DNA from: Marchantia polymorpha subsp. ruderalis
Taxonomy: Eukaryota; Streptophyta; Marchantiopsida; Marchantiales; Marchantiaceae
Length of the DNA: 64,000 nt
Reading direction: 5' to 3'
NCBI GenBank assembly: GCA_037833965.1
Contig: AP031354.1
Location: 30,916,001-30,980,000 of the forward strand
Shown in pieces: positions 49,985 to 60,995 of this stretch. Numbering within the stretch: position 1 is the first letter of the stretch; every line of letters begins with the position of its first letter. A model generated the notes under the pieces. The model had not been told where the DNA came from, made no database searches, and worked only from the letters and a program-made list of their open reading frames with translations. The translations under genes were made by a program, and so were the position numbers.

Positions 49985-51111
49985 GGACGCGGGAGGAGGC
50001 AATGTTAGTACGATGTACGGAGGATATGCGACCGTGGCCCCTCGGACTCTCGTCCATACGAGGTACGGTGTCAGCAGTACGAGGTAAGGAGGATATGCAA
50101 ACTTGGCCCCTCCGATCCTCCGAGGTAAAAATCTGGCGCTGCCCCTAGCGCATTCCTGGGAGTTCGGCAGTCCCTTTGTTTGAATGTGAGGGTACAAAAG
50201 GAGGAAAGAAATGTACTCGAGTGTGCACCTCGCCAAGTAGTAGCGTTGGGGGCGCACGTCTCGCGGTGCATTGAAGCCAGCCGGGCGAAATGGGGATCTC
50301 CCGGACGCGCCCGGGTTCTAGGGGGGCACCAGGGGACGCGCGTCTCACGGTGTCTTGAACCCGGGCGGGCGCAATGGGGGTCTCTTGGATGCGTGTAGAA
50401 TCTTGTCGGGCGCAAGGGGGATCTCCCGGACGCGTCTCGATTCCTTTCGCCAAGGACTGGTCTATCAGAAGTGTGCCAGGGCCCAAGGCCCAAGTTCGTA
50501 CCTGTACCAGGGCACCCTCTTCTTGCTGGTTTTGGGGCGCAAGGCCGTCCACTACCTGCCTTCCTGGAGAACTCTATATATTTCAGAATAGTTCAACGCT
50601 TTGGATCATGCCTCAGAGTAAGAGCCTTGGTTATGTTATGACCAGAGCTTCAACTCCAATGATTGCATACCCTTGAATCGGCCTTGGAAGAGTTGGCTTA
50701 TGCCGAGCACACAGCCCTACTGTGCGTAGTCTCTAATCGATGGAAGTGTGGCCTTGGGTATTTATTTTCAATATGTTAACTTAGTTATTTCCTCATGGAT
50801 TCGGTTTCTATGTCTTTCTTTCTTGATATCTTCTGTAATCCTTTCTTCACAATTTCAATTTTCTTTTATTTTTGTATTTTAATGTCACTGTTTCTCTACA
50901 TTTTTGTAATTATATTTATTTTGAGGCAATCATTTCTTTACATTTTACTGATTGAATATTCTCTGAAATTTTCTCTTTAGATTTTACTTTTTTAATTTTA
51001 TTTTTCATGGAATTATTCTTTTTAGCAATGCTTGTTTCTTTCTGAATATGTGATGATTTATTTATTATTTTCTGAATTATCTCATGATAATAAAGAAAAT
51101 TAGATAACAAA

Positions 51112-51200
51112 ACCCAGATCCGATAAGACCGCTGCGGTGAAGCGCCCTTGGCACGGAAGAGGTCTGGGATGGGTGACCTCCACTCCGTGGAACTTCCGCA
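51112..51200 (+). other. 5S rRNA-like core, copy 1
   Basis: AGATCCGATAAGACC, GGTGAAGCGCCCTTGG (box A-like) and GGGATGGGTGACCTCC (box C-like) are in the 5S order. It lacks the upstream hairpin of the other copies. About 70 bp downstream is TTTTTGTTCTAATTTTT. Confidence 0.5.
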
Positions 51201-51779
51201 TATCATAAACATGAAAAAGTTCCTAAACTCCTTTTTGTTCTAATTTTTAATTTTTGGTTTGATTTTTAATTAGGGGGGTCAATTCTATGAACGCGACCGT
51301 GGCCCCTCGGACCCTCGTACATACGAGGTACGAGATCAGCAGTACGAGGTACGGAGGATATGCGACCGTGGCCCCTCGGACCCTCGTACATACGAGGTAC
51401 GAGATCAGCAGTACGAGGTACGGAGGATATGCGATTAACTTAGTTATTTCTTCATGGATTCAGTTTCTATGTCTTTCTTTCTTTATATCTTCTGTAATCA
51501 TTTCTTCACGATTTCGATTAATTTTTATTATTTTTTTATGTCACTGTTTCTCTACATTTTCGTAATTTTATTTATTTTAATGCAATCATTTCTTTACATT
51601 TGACTGATTGAATAATTTCTGAAATTTTCTCTTTAGATTTTACTTTTTTATTTTTCATGGAATTGTTTTTTAATGTGCTTGTTTCTTTCTGAATATGTGA
51701 TTATATATTTATTATTTTCTTAATTATCTCATGATAATTAAGAAAATAAAATAACAAAACCCCCCGGGTGCCTTTCATC

Positions 51780-51900
51780 GACGTGATGTCCATCACGTCC
51801 GGACTGGTGTAACCCAGATCCGATAAGACCGCTGCGGTTAAGCGCCCTTGGCACGGAAGAGGTCTGGGATGGGTGACCTCCACTCCGTGGAACTTCCGCA
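51780..51900 (+). other. 5S rRNA-like core, copy 2
   Basis: Preceded by the hairpin GACGTGATGTCCATCACGTC (51,780-51,799) and TCCGGACTGGTG. Box A-like sequence reads GGTTAAGCGCCCTTGG, the closest to true 5S (AGTTAAGCGTGCTTGG). The box C-like GATGGGTGACCTCC is intact. Confidence 0.5.
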
Positions 51901-52115
51901 GATCATAAACATAAAAAAGTTCCTAAACTTCTTTTCGTTTTTTTCTTTTTTTTTTTGAATTTTTTTAAGTTTTTTAAAATTTTATAAGAGGGGTCGATTC
52001 TATGAATGCGACCGTGGCCCCTCGGACCCTCGTACATACGAGGTACGATGTCAGCAGTACGAGGTACGGAGGATATGCGACCGTGGCCCCTCGGACCCTC
52101 GTACATACGAGGTAA

Positions 52116-52310
52116 AATTCAAATTCAATATTCAAAATCTCCAGAAACGCCTTGTACACGTGCTCCTCCGCTGAAAATCGTGTCTTGACTTTGTTGATAA
52201 AGTTGATGGTCTGATCAGAGGCCGAAGAACCTTCCTCCCTTGAACGCTTCATCCTCCTTCGCCCTTCAGAAACACAGCTCACTTCTATGAACACAGCTGG
52301 AACTCAGCAC
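52116..52310 (-). pseudogene. SIN3-like corepressor fragment (PAH2 half-domain)
   Basis: On the minus strand it reads RRMKRSREEGSSASDQT, then INFINKVKTRFSAEEHVYKA and FLEILN, the first two helices of the second paired amphipathic helix domain of SIN3 (family consensus: INFVNKIKTRF..D..VYKSFLEILN). SIN3 scaffolds histone deacetylase complexes in the nucleus. An ATG precedes KRSREEG, but the frame runs straight into a 69-bp subrepeat at 52,115, where the rest of the domain is missing. It is a 5' gene fragment captured at an array junction. Confidence 0.6.
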
Positions 52311-52704
52311 GAAATTGAAACAAGATTTTTGAAGCGAGTCGATTGAGGAGGGAGAGCGTCTTACCTCCCCTTGCGCCCGCACAGGATCGAGACGAGCGTC
52401 AGGAGGACAGGTGGCGCGTCCCTTCGCGCTATGGACCAGATGACACTACCCAAGACTTTCAAAGGCAGCAGGAACTTGGACAGCACAAAATTGAATGCAG
52501 GAACTTGGATTTTAGCAAATTGGAAGGTGAACGCGTCTTACCTTCCCCTCGCGCCCGCCGTGCCAAGAAAAACCGCTATGCTGTTGCGCTTCTGGCTGGT
52601 TGACGAGCGGAAACACGAAAAGCTGGAACGAGACGAGAGGAGGAGCGAGTGCGAGACGAGCGAGAGCGCGCAGTGCCGAGCGGGTTTAGGGTTTAGGTAT
52701 AGGG

Positions 52705-54087
52705 TCACTCAGAAAAGACATGAATTCCACCCCTAAAACTCCCAGGGAGAGCGGGAGGCAGGGAGGGAAGACCTGAGCCAGGCGTGCAAGCCTCCGCTCG
52801 CCCAGACCCAGGGGTCAGAGGACTAATTTCAATAAACTCCAATCCATTGCCATCAGGATCGCAACAGAATATTGAGGGCACCATGCAGTGCTGGTACGGT
52901 ATCCCTTCAAAAGAGAAATGAGGGTGTACGTTATAGCAAAGCTTGTAGTCTGAACCACATCAAATCGTGTTTATATACAACTGCAAACACATTAGAAAAT
53001 TCAAGGTCAGCCTAAAATCCCAGTTTGCAACTACTATATGCTCACCTGCTTTCTCAAGTGTTTGTCGAAGACCTTCAACATTCTTGCAGTTAAAGCATGC
53101 ATGTCTGTCGAAACCACCATGCCCAGGCCGACCGTGAACTGGATCAGGGTTGGGAACCTCCATGATATGAATACCCTCAGCTCCCAAAAGTAACCAAGCT
53201 CCTCTATACGGAAGCTCTGGTCTATCTGGACTAGTCATCAAACCTATTGGAATGAATAAAAGATGGTTAGCTATTTGATGAAAGCGGTTCGTTACTCACA
53301 GATTGCTGGAATGCATCCTTCGCTGTATTTCATTTCCTCCTATGTCTGAGACTGACATAACTGTCAAATTAAATGGTACACATACCCAAAGGTCCACAGT
53401 AAAAGTCCAACGATTTCTCCAGGTTCTCGCAACGAAAGGTGACATGATTCAGCCCTTTGAACTGGACTGCAATACCCAAACGCACGTAGAATCACTTCGC
53501 AGCCATCCATGCACTAGTTGATTGAATAAGAAGAATGACATTGTTTCATGAATAGTATTCATATTGATGAATCAAATATATCTGCAAGTTTTTCCATCGA
53601 TCGAGTTTGGCACCAATCTCTTTCCCTTGATAATATGGAACAAATGAATGAAAACAGACATGATTGTATGTGACTACAATAAAATTTACTTACAATTGGT
53701 CGACTGTGACAATCTACAAATGAAAATTTGCTGAAAATTTATCTATAAATGCTGAAAATGATGACAAACTTCACAGGTTTGGAATAGAAACGTACATGAA
53801 GGAGAAACCGTGAGAGATTTCGAGTGAACATCTGCAGGCTCTTTTGAAGATTTTGTATCTTTGAAGGTTGGAGGTGCTTCCTCTTCAGTATTTTCCATCG
53901 GCAAATTCATGAAGTCTACACTGTTGTCGCGTTGAAATTTCTCCTCGGGTAGAGACACACCATGAACTGCCCCACGGGAGCCCAGGTCATGCTCAGTGGA
54001 CACAGATCCTTCTTCCGCTCTTCCTTCGTCCTTCAACATGTCCAATTCTTCAAGTTGATGGTTCTCCGCTGCTATGGCAGTTTTCAT
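52705..54087 (-). CDS. VOC-superfamily (glyoxalase I-like) protein
   Basis: Four exons join in frame to 256 aa: 54,087-53,796, 53,466-53,386, 53,243-53,046 and 52,904-52,705 (771 nt with the stop), all at GT-AG sites with good pyrimidine tracts. Residues 1-97 are an acidic leader without a known domain. The VOC domain (~99-205) has FQFKGLNHVTFRCENLEKSL, then LPYRGAWLLLGAEGIHIMEV, HGGFDRHACFNCKNVEGL and SIFCCDPDGNGLEFIEIS. The expected metal ligands His (NHV), Glu (IME), His (DRH) and Glu (FIE) are all present. The family converts methylglyoxal-glutathione adducts or related substrates, and the substrate here is unknown. The last ~45 residues (LTPGSGRAEACTPGSGLPS onward) are encoded by a local GC-rich repeat and a telomere-like motif, so the tail is likely acquired. 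Promoter candidate: TATATATA at about 54,471. Confidence 0.75.
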
Positions 54088-54830
54088 GAGTTTTTATGTG
54101 CCAGTGGAATGAGGTATGAGGTAGCTGATCCCTGCCCCTGCCCCTGGGTCTGGGCGAACGCAGGCTTCCAGGCCTTCCTCACTTCCTCCCTTCTTCCCTG
54201 CCTCCCGCTTGCACGCCTGCTCAGGTCTTCCCTCCCTCCCTCCCGAGCCCCCTCCTGGCATTTCGCCCCTCTTCCTTACGACCGAAATCGAAACACGCCC
54301 ACTCCGCCTCTCGCTTTTCTCTCCTGCGCCCCTCCTCCCTGCTCCCGGATCGGACCCTCGTCACAAACGACAGCAAAGAGACAGTGGCAGACGGCGCTTG
54401 TAACTCAGGTGACTACTGGAACAGAATGGACGACTGGACCCTGATGCGGCTGAACTGCACCTCACCCCATATATATAGGTCGTCTGTGCTACGTCCTCCG
54501 AATGAGGTAGCTGATCCCTGCCCTGCCCCTGGGTCTGGGCGAGCGCAGGCTTCCAGGCCTTTACTCACTTCCTCCCTTCTTCCCTGCCTCCCGCTTGCAC
54601 ATCTTCCTTCCCTAACTCCCGCTCCCCCCCCCCCTCCTCATCACTAAAGGCTCAACACTTTTGGGGGAACGCGAGGGAGCTGATCCCTGCCCCTGCCCCC
54701 CGCTGCCTCCCGCGCATCGCTCACTTCCTGCCTCCCGCTTGCATGCCTGGCTCAGGTCTTCCCTCCTTGCCTCCCGCTCAATGATGTGAAAACAATAATG
54801 TGAAAACAAACAGAACACAATTCATTTCAT
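54088..54830. other. VOC upstream region with C-rich repeats
   Basis: A ~90-bp block (CCCCTGGGTCTGGGCGA.CGCAGGCTTCC, then CTTCCCTGCCTCCCGCTTGC) occurs at 54,135, 54,525 and, in part, 54,690. Its reverse complement forms the VOC last exon at 52,740-52,810. CCCATATATATAGG at 54,466-54,479 is a possible TATA box for the minus-strand gene. From 52,311 to 52,704, on the other side of the gene, I see no recognisable gene. Confidence 0.5.
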
Positions 54831-54879
54831 TTAAGTTCATTGACGATGTCTTCATTCAGTGGTCAGTCACGGTCCCTCG

Positions 54880-55345
54880 ATTCTTGACTGACTGGTGACT
54901 AACCCCACGGTTTATTCCGTCCGTCGTCAATCACAGTCCCTCGATTCTTGACTGACTGTGAGTCGTCAGTCCAGTTCATATCCTTCGTCACGATATGAAC
55001 TCCACTTGACGACTGACTGCAGACCGTCCCCCGGACGTTTCAAGATTCCTGCCGGGCGCAAGGAGGCATCATTCGGACGCCTCTAGATTCCTGTCGGGCG
55101 CGAGATGACGCTCGTTTCACGGTGTCTGGAACCCAGCCGGGCGCAAGGGGAATTTATCGGACTCGTCCAGATTCCTGTGGGGCGCGAGGGGGCATCCCTC
55201 GGACGCCTCTAGACACCTGTCGGGCGCGAGGGAACGCGCGTTTCACGGTGTCTCCACCCTCACTAACTGCAGACCGTCCCTGGGACGTTTCAAGATTCCT
55301 GCCGGGCGCAAATGGGCATCCCTCGGACGCATCTATAAGCAATCA
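54880..55345. repeat. Diverged spacer subrepeats
   Basis: Blocks with CCTCGATTCTTGACTGACTG, then GATTCCTG.CGGGCGC.AG and CACGGTGTCT recur several times. The CGGGCGCAAG and CACGGTGTCT words are related to GTCGGGCGCAAGGGGGATCT and CGCGGTGTCTTGAACCC of the main array, so this is probably an older part of the same spacer family. Confidence 0.6.
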
Positions 55346-55937
55346 GGTTAGAAATTATTATTTATTATGCACTTTTTTTCTATTTTAAAAATGATACTCA
55401 AGCAATAAATTTGCATCTTTTTGAATAGACTTGGCTATAGAATCCTGCAAGAATTGAGCCCAAGATAATCTGGAGTTATACACATTTGATAACTCGATTC
55501 TTGACTGACCGTCAGTCGTTAGTCGAGTTCATATCCTTCCTCAGTGACTCTAATCGATAGAAGTGTGGCCTTGGGTATTTATTTTCAATATGTTAACTTA
55601 GTTATTCCTTCATGGATTCAGTTTCTATGTCTTTCTTTCTTTATATCTTCTGTAATCATTTCTTCACGATTTCGATTAATTTTTATTATTTTTTTATGTC
55701 TCTGTTTCTCTACATTTTCGTTATTATATTTATTTTAATGCAATCATTTCTTTACATTTGACTGATTGAATATTTTCTGAAATTTTCTCTTACGATTTTG
55801 CTTTTTTATTTTTCATGGAATTGTTTTTAAATGTGCATGTTTCTTTCGGAAAATGTGATTATATATTTATTATTTTCTGAATCATCTCATGATCATAAAG
55901 AAAATAAGATAACAAAAGCCCCCGGGAGCCTTTCATC

Positions 55938-56058
55938 GACGTGATGTCCATCACGTCCGGACTGGTGTAACCCAGATCCGATAAGACCGCTGCGGTGAAG
56001 CGCCCCTGGCACGGAAGAGGTCTGGGATGGGTGACCTGCACTCCGTGGAACTTCCGCA
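55938..56058 (+). other. 5S rRNA-like core, copy 3
   Basis: Same layout as copy 2. The box C-like motif is altered to GATGGGTGACCTGC. Confidence 0.5.
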
Positions 56059-57392
56059 GATCATAAACATGAAAAAGTTCCTAAACTCCTTTTCGTTTTT
56101 TTTTTTTAAAAATTTTTTTTTTTTTAAGAGGTGTCGATTCTATGAATGCGACCGTGGCCCCTCGGACCCTCGTACATAGGAGGTACGATGTCAACAGTAC
56201 GAGGTACGGGGGATATGCGATCGTGGCCCCTCGGACCCTCGTACATACGAGGTACGATGTCAGCAGTACGAGGTACGGAGGATATGCGACCGTGGCCCCT
56301 CAGACCCTCGTCCATACGAGGAACGATGTCAGCAGTACGAGGTACGGAGGATATGCGGACCTGGGCCCCTCGGACTATACGAGGTAAAAATCTGGCGCTG
56401 CCCCTGGCGCATTCCTGGGAGTTCGGCAGTCCCTTTGTTCGGAAGCGAAGGAGGAAAGGAGGAAAGAAATGTACCCGAGTGTGCGCCTCGCCAAGTAGTA
56501 GCGTTGGGGGCGCGCTTCTCGCGGTGCATTGAACCCGGCCTGGTGAAATGGGGATCTCCCGGACGCGCCCGGGTTCCTGGGGGGCGCCAGGGGACGCGCG
56601 TCTCGCGGTGTCTTGAACCCAGGCGGGCGCAATGGGGGTCTCTCGGATGCGTGTAGAATCTTGTCGGGCGCAAGGGGGATCTCCCGGACGCGTCTCGATT
56701 TCCTTTCGCCAAGGACTGGTCTATCAGAAGTGTGCCAGGTCCCAAGGCCCAAGTTCGTACCTGTACCAGGGCACCCTCTTCTTGCTGGTTTTGGGGCGCA
56801 AGGCCGTCCACTGCCTGCCTTCCTGGAGAACTCTATATATTTCAGAATATTTCAACGCTTTGGATCATGCCTGAGAGTAAGAGCATTTGTTATGTTATGA
56901 CCAGAGCTTCAACTCCAATGATTGCATACCCTTGAATCGGCCTTGGAAGAGTTGGCTTATGCCGAGCACACATCCCTTCTGTGCGTAGTCTCTAATCGAT
57001 GGAAGTGTGGCCTTGGGTATTTATTTTCAATATGTTAACTTAGTTATTTCCTCATGGATTCAGTTTCTATGCCTTTCTTTCTTGATATCTTCTGTAATCA
57101 TTTCTTCACAATTTCGATTCTCTTTTATTTTTTTAATTTTTATGTCACTGTTTCTCTACATTTTCGTAATTAAATTTATTTTGAGGCAATCATTTCTTTA
57201 CATTTTACTGATTGAATATTCTCTGAAATTTTAAATTTAGATTTTACTTTTTTTATTTTATTTTTCTTGGAATTATTCTTTTTAGTAATGCTTGTTTCTT
57301 TCAGAATATGTGATGATTTATTTATTATTTTCTGAATATTCTCATGATAATTAAGAAAAGAAGATAACAAAACCCCCCGGGACCCTTTCGTC

Positions 57393-57513
57393 GACGTGAT
57401 GTCCATCACGTCCGGACTGGTGTAACCCAGATCCGATAAGACCGCTGCGGTGAAGCGCCCTTGGCACGGAAGAGGTCTGGGATGGGTGACCTCCACTCCG
57501 TGGAACTTCCGCA
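57393..57513 (+). other. 5S rRNA-like core, copy 4
   Basis: Aligning with plant 5S rRNA from GATCCCATCAGAACTCCG onward, the copy keeps GATCCGATAAGACCGCTGCG, the box A-like GGTGAAGCGCCCTTGG and the box C-like GGGATGGGTGACCTCC at correct spacing, then GTGGAACTTCC for TGGGAAGTCC. The 5' third is replaced by the hairpin GACGTGATGTCCATCACGTC. The terminal stem of 5S is not recognisable, so a working rRNA is unlikely. T-rich sequence follows, as a Pol III terminator would need. It could be a relic 5S gene of a linked rDNA spacer or a 5S-derived element. Confidence 0.55.
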
Positions 57514-57577
57514 GATCATAAACATGAAAAAGTTCCTAAACTCCTTTTTGTTCTTATTTTTAATTTTTGGTTTGATT

Positions 57578-57592
57578 TTTAATAAGGGGGGT
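57578..57592 (+). promoter_or_regulatory. Possible Pol I-like promoter core
   Basis: TTTAATAAGGGGGGT resembles the plant Pol I core TATATAAGGGGG. The same element precedes the subrepeats at about 51,268, 59,319 and 61,060, with weaker versions at 51,983 and 56,127. This is similarity by eye only. Confidence 0.3.
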
Positions 57593-57605
57593 CAATTCTA
57601 TGAAC

Positions 57606-58110
57606 GCGACCGTGGCCCCTCGGACCCTCGAACATACGAGGTACGAGGTCAGCAGTACGAGGTACGGAGGATATGCGAGCGTGGCTCCTCGGACCCTCCT
57701 CCATGCGAGGAACGATGTCAGCAGTACGAGGTACGGAGGATATGCGAGCGTGGCCCCTCGGACCCTCCTCCATGCGAGGAACGATGTCAGAAGTACGAGG
57801 TACGGAGGATATGCGAGCGTGGCCCCTCGGACCCTCCTCCATGCGAGGAACGAGGTCAGCAGTACGAGGTACGGAGGATATGCGACCGTGGCCCCTCGGA
57901 CCCTCGTACATACGAGGTACGAGGTAGCAGTACGAGGTACGGAGGATATGCGACCGTGGCCCCTCGGACCCTCGTACATACGAGGTACGAGGTTAGCAGT
58001 ACGAGGTACGGAGGATATGCGACCGTGGCCCCTCGGACCCTCGTCCATACGAGGAACGATGTCAGCAGTACGAGGTACGGAGGATATGCGGACCTGGGCC
58101 CCTCGGACAA
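57606..58110. repeat. 69-bp hairpin subrepeats (seven copies)
   Basis: Each unit reads GCGACCGTGGCCCCTCGGAC, then CCTCGTACATACGAGG (a 7-bp stem with a 2-base loop), GTACGA.GTCAGCAG and TACGAGGTACGGAGGATAT. Seven full units and a part unit are present here and at 59,347-59,851. There are three at 56,147-56,360 and 61,088-61,300, and two at 51,290 and 52,004. One unit has lost two bases (at about 57,925). The 69-bp period is a multiple of three, which keeps several frames open on both strands. Confidence 0.9.
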
Positions 58111-59133
58111 TACGAGGTAAAAATCTGGCGCTGCCCCTGGCGCATTCCTGGGAGTTCGGCAGTCCCTTTGTTCGGAAGCGATGGAAGAAAGGAGGAAAGG
58201 AGGAAAGAAATGTACCCGAGTGTGCGCCTTGCCAAGTAGGAGCGTTGGGGGCGCACGTCTCGGGGTGCATTGAACCCGGCCGGGCGAAATGGGGATCTCC
58301 CGGACGAGCCCGGGTTTCTGGGGGGCGCCAGGGGACGCGCGTCTCGCGGTGTCTTGAACCCGGGCGGGCGCAATTGGGGTCTCTCGGATGCGCGTAGAAT
58401 CTTGTCGGGCGCAAGGGGGATCTCCCGGACGCGTCTCGATTTCCTTTCGCCAAGGACTGGTCTATCAGAAGTGTGCTTGGGCCCAAGGCCCAAGTTCGTA
58501 CCTGTACCAGGGCACCCTCTTCTTGCTGGTTTTGGGGCGCAAGGCCGTCCACTGCCTGCCTTCCTGGAGAACTCTATATATTTCAGAATATTTCAACGCT
58601 TTGGATCATGCCTTAGAGTAAGAGCCTTGGTTATGTTATGACCAGAGCTTCAACTCCAATGATTGCATACCCTTGAATCGGCCTTGGAAGAGTTGGCTTA
58701 TGCCGAGCACACATCCCTTCTGTGCGTAGTCTCTAATCGATGGAAGTGTGGCCTTGGGTATTTATTTTCAATATGTTAACTTAGTTATTTCCTCATGGAT
58801 TCAGTTTCTATGCCTTTCTTTCTTGATATCTTCTGTAATCATTTCTTCACAATTTCGATTCTCTTTTATTTTTTTAATTTTTATGTCACTGTTTCTCTAC
58901 ATTTTCGTAATTAAATTTATTTTGAGGCAATCATTTCTTTACATTTTACTGATTGAATATTCTCTGAAATTTTAAATTTAGATTTTACTTTTTTTATTTT
59001 ATTTTTCTTGGAATTATTCTTTTTAGTAATGCTTGTTTCTTTCAGAATATGTGATGATTTATTTATTATTTTCTGAATATTCTCATGATAATTAAGAAAA
59101 GAAGATAACAAAACCCCCCGGGACCCTTTCGTC

Positions 59134-59254
59134 GACGTGATGTCCATCACGTCCGGACTGGTGTAACCCAGATCCGATAAGACCGCTGCGGTGAAGCGCC
59201 CTTGGCACGGAAGAGGTCTGGGATGGGTGACCTCCACTCCGTGGAACTTCCGCA
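59134..59254 (+). other. 5S rRNA-like core, copy 5
   Basis: Identical to copy 4 at an offset of 1,741. Confidence 0.55.
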
Positions 59255-60874
59255 GATCATAAACATGAAAAAGTTCCTAAACTCCTTTTTGTTCTTATTT
59301 TTAATTTTTGGTTTGATTTTTAATAAGGGGGGTCAATTCTATGAACGCGACCGTGGCCCCTCGGACCCTCGAACATACGAGGTACGAGGTCAGCAGTACG
59401 AGGTACGGAGGATATGCGACCGTGGCTCCTCGGACCCTCCTCCATGCGAGGAACGATGTCAGCAGTACGAGGTACGGAGGATATGCGAGCGTGGCCCCTC
59501 GGACCCTCCTCCATGCGAGGAACGATGTCAGAAGTACGAGGTACGGAGGATATGCGAGCGTGGCCCCTCGGACCCTCCTCCATGCGAGGAACGAGGTCAG
59601 CAGTACGAGGTACGGAGGATATGCGACCGTGGCCCCTCGGACCCTCGTACATACGAGGTACGAGGTAGCAGTACGAGGTACGGAGGATATGCGACCGTGG
59701 CCCCTCGGACCCTCGTACATACGAGGTACGAGGTTAGCAGTACGAGGTACGGAGGATATGCGACCGTGGCCCCTCGGACCCTCGTCCATACGAGGAACGA
59801 TGTCAGCAGTACGAGGTACGGAGGATATGCGGACCTGGGCCCCTCGGACAATACGAGGTAAAAATCTGGCGCTGCCCCTGGCGCATTCCTGGGAGTTCGG
59901 CAGTCCCTTTGTTCGGAAGCGATGGAAGAAAGGAGGAAAGGAGGAAAGAAATGTACCCGAGTGTGCGCCTTGCCAAGTAGGAGCGTTGGGGGCGCACGTC
60001 TCGGGGTGCATTGAACCCGGCCGGGCGAAATGGGGATCTCCCGGACGAGCCCGGGTTTCTGGGGGGCGCCAGGGGACGCGCGTCTCGCGGTGTCTTGAAC
60101 CCGGGCGGGCGCAATTGGGGTCTCTCGGATGCGCGTAGAATCTTGTCGGGCGCAAGGGGGATCTCCCGGACGCGTCTCGATTTCCTTTCGCCAAGGACTG
60201 GTCTATCAGAAGTGTGCTTGGGCCCAAGGCCCAAGTTCGTACCTGTACCAGGGCACCCTCTTCTTGCTGGTTTTGGGGCGCAAGGCCGTCCACTGCCTGC
60301 CTTCCTGGAGAACTCTATATATTTCAGAATATTTCAACGCTTTGGATCATGCCTTAGAGTAAGAGCCTTGGTTATGTTATGACCAGAGCTTCAACTCCAA
60401 TGATTGCATACCCTTGAATCGGCCTTGGAAGAGTTGGCTTATGCCGAGCACACATCCCTTCTGTGCGTAGTCTCTAATCGATGGAAGTGTGGCCTTGGGT
60501 ATTTATTTTCAATATGTTAACTTAGTTATTTCCTCATGGATTCAGTTTCTATGCCTTTCTTTCTTGATATCTTCTGTAATCATTTCTTCACAATTTCGAT
60601 TCTCTTTTATTTTTTTAATTTTTATGTCACTGTTTCTCTACATTTTCGTAATTAAATTTATTTTGAGGCAATCATTTCTTTACATTTTACTGATTGAATA
60701 TTCTCTGAAATTTTAAATTTAGATTTTACTTTTTTTATTTTATTTTTCTTGGAATTATTCTTTTTAGTAATGCTTGTTTCTTTCAGAATATGTGATGATT
60801 TATTTATTATTTTCTGAATATTCTCATGATAATTAAGAAAAGAAGATAACAAAACCCCCCGGGACCCTTTCGTC

Positions 60875-60995
60875 GACGTGATGTCCATCACGTCCGGACT
60901 GGTGTAACCCAGATCCGATAAGACCGCTGCGGTGAAGCGCCCTTGGCACGGAAGAGGTCTGGGATGGGTGACCTCCACTCCGTGGAACTTCCGCA
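60875..60995 (+). other. 5S rRNA-like core, copy 6
   Basis: Identical to copies 4 and 5. The next unit is cut by the VOC duplication at 62,364, just inside its hairpin, so no seventh core exists. Confidence 0.55.

Noticed and set aside
57606-58110. CRISPR-like array
   Set aside because: The 69-bp units are repeats throughout, with no unique spacers, in a eukaryotic context.
57560-60293. Long overlapping frames (up to 330 codons) on both strands of the spacer array
   Set aside because: They arise because the 69-bp subrepeat is a multiple of three and lacks stops in several frames. The products are simple repeats such as SSVPRTADIVPRM.
51112-60995. Functional 5S rRNA genes
   Set aside because: Internal control boxes are recognisable, but the 5' third and the terminal stem are not, so I call them 5S-like only.
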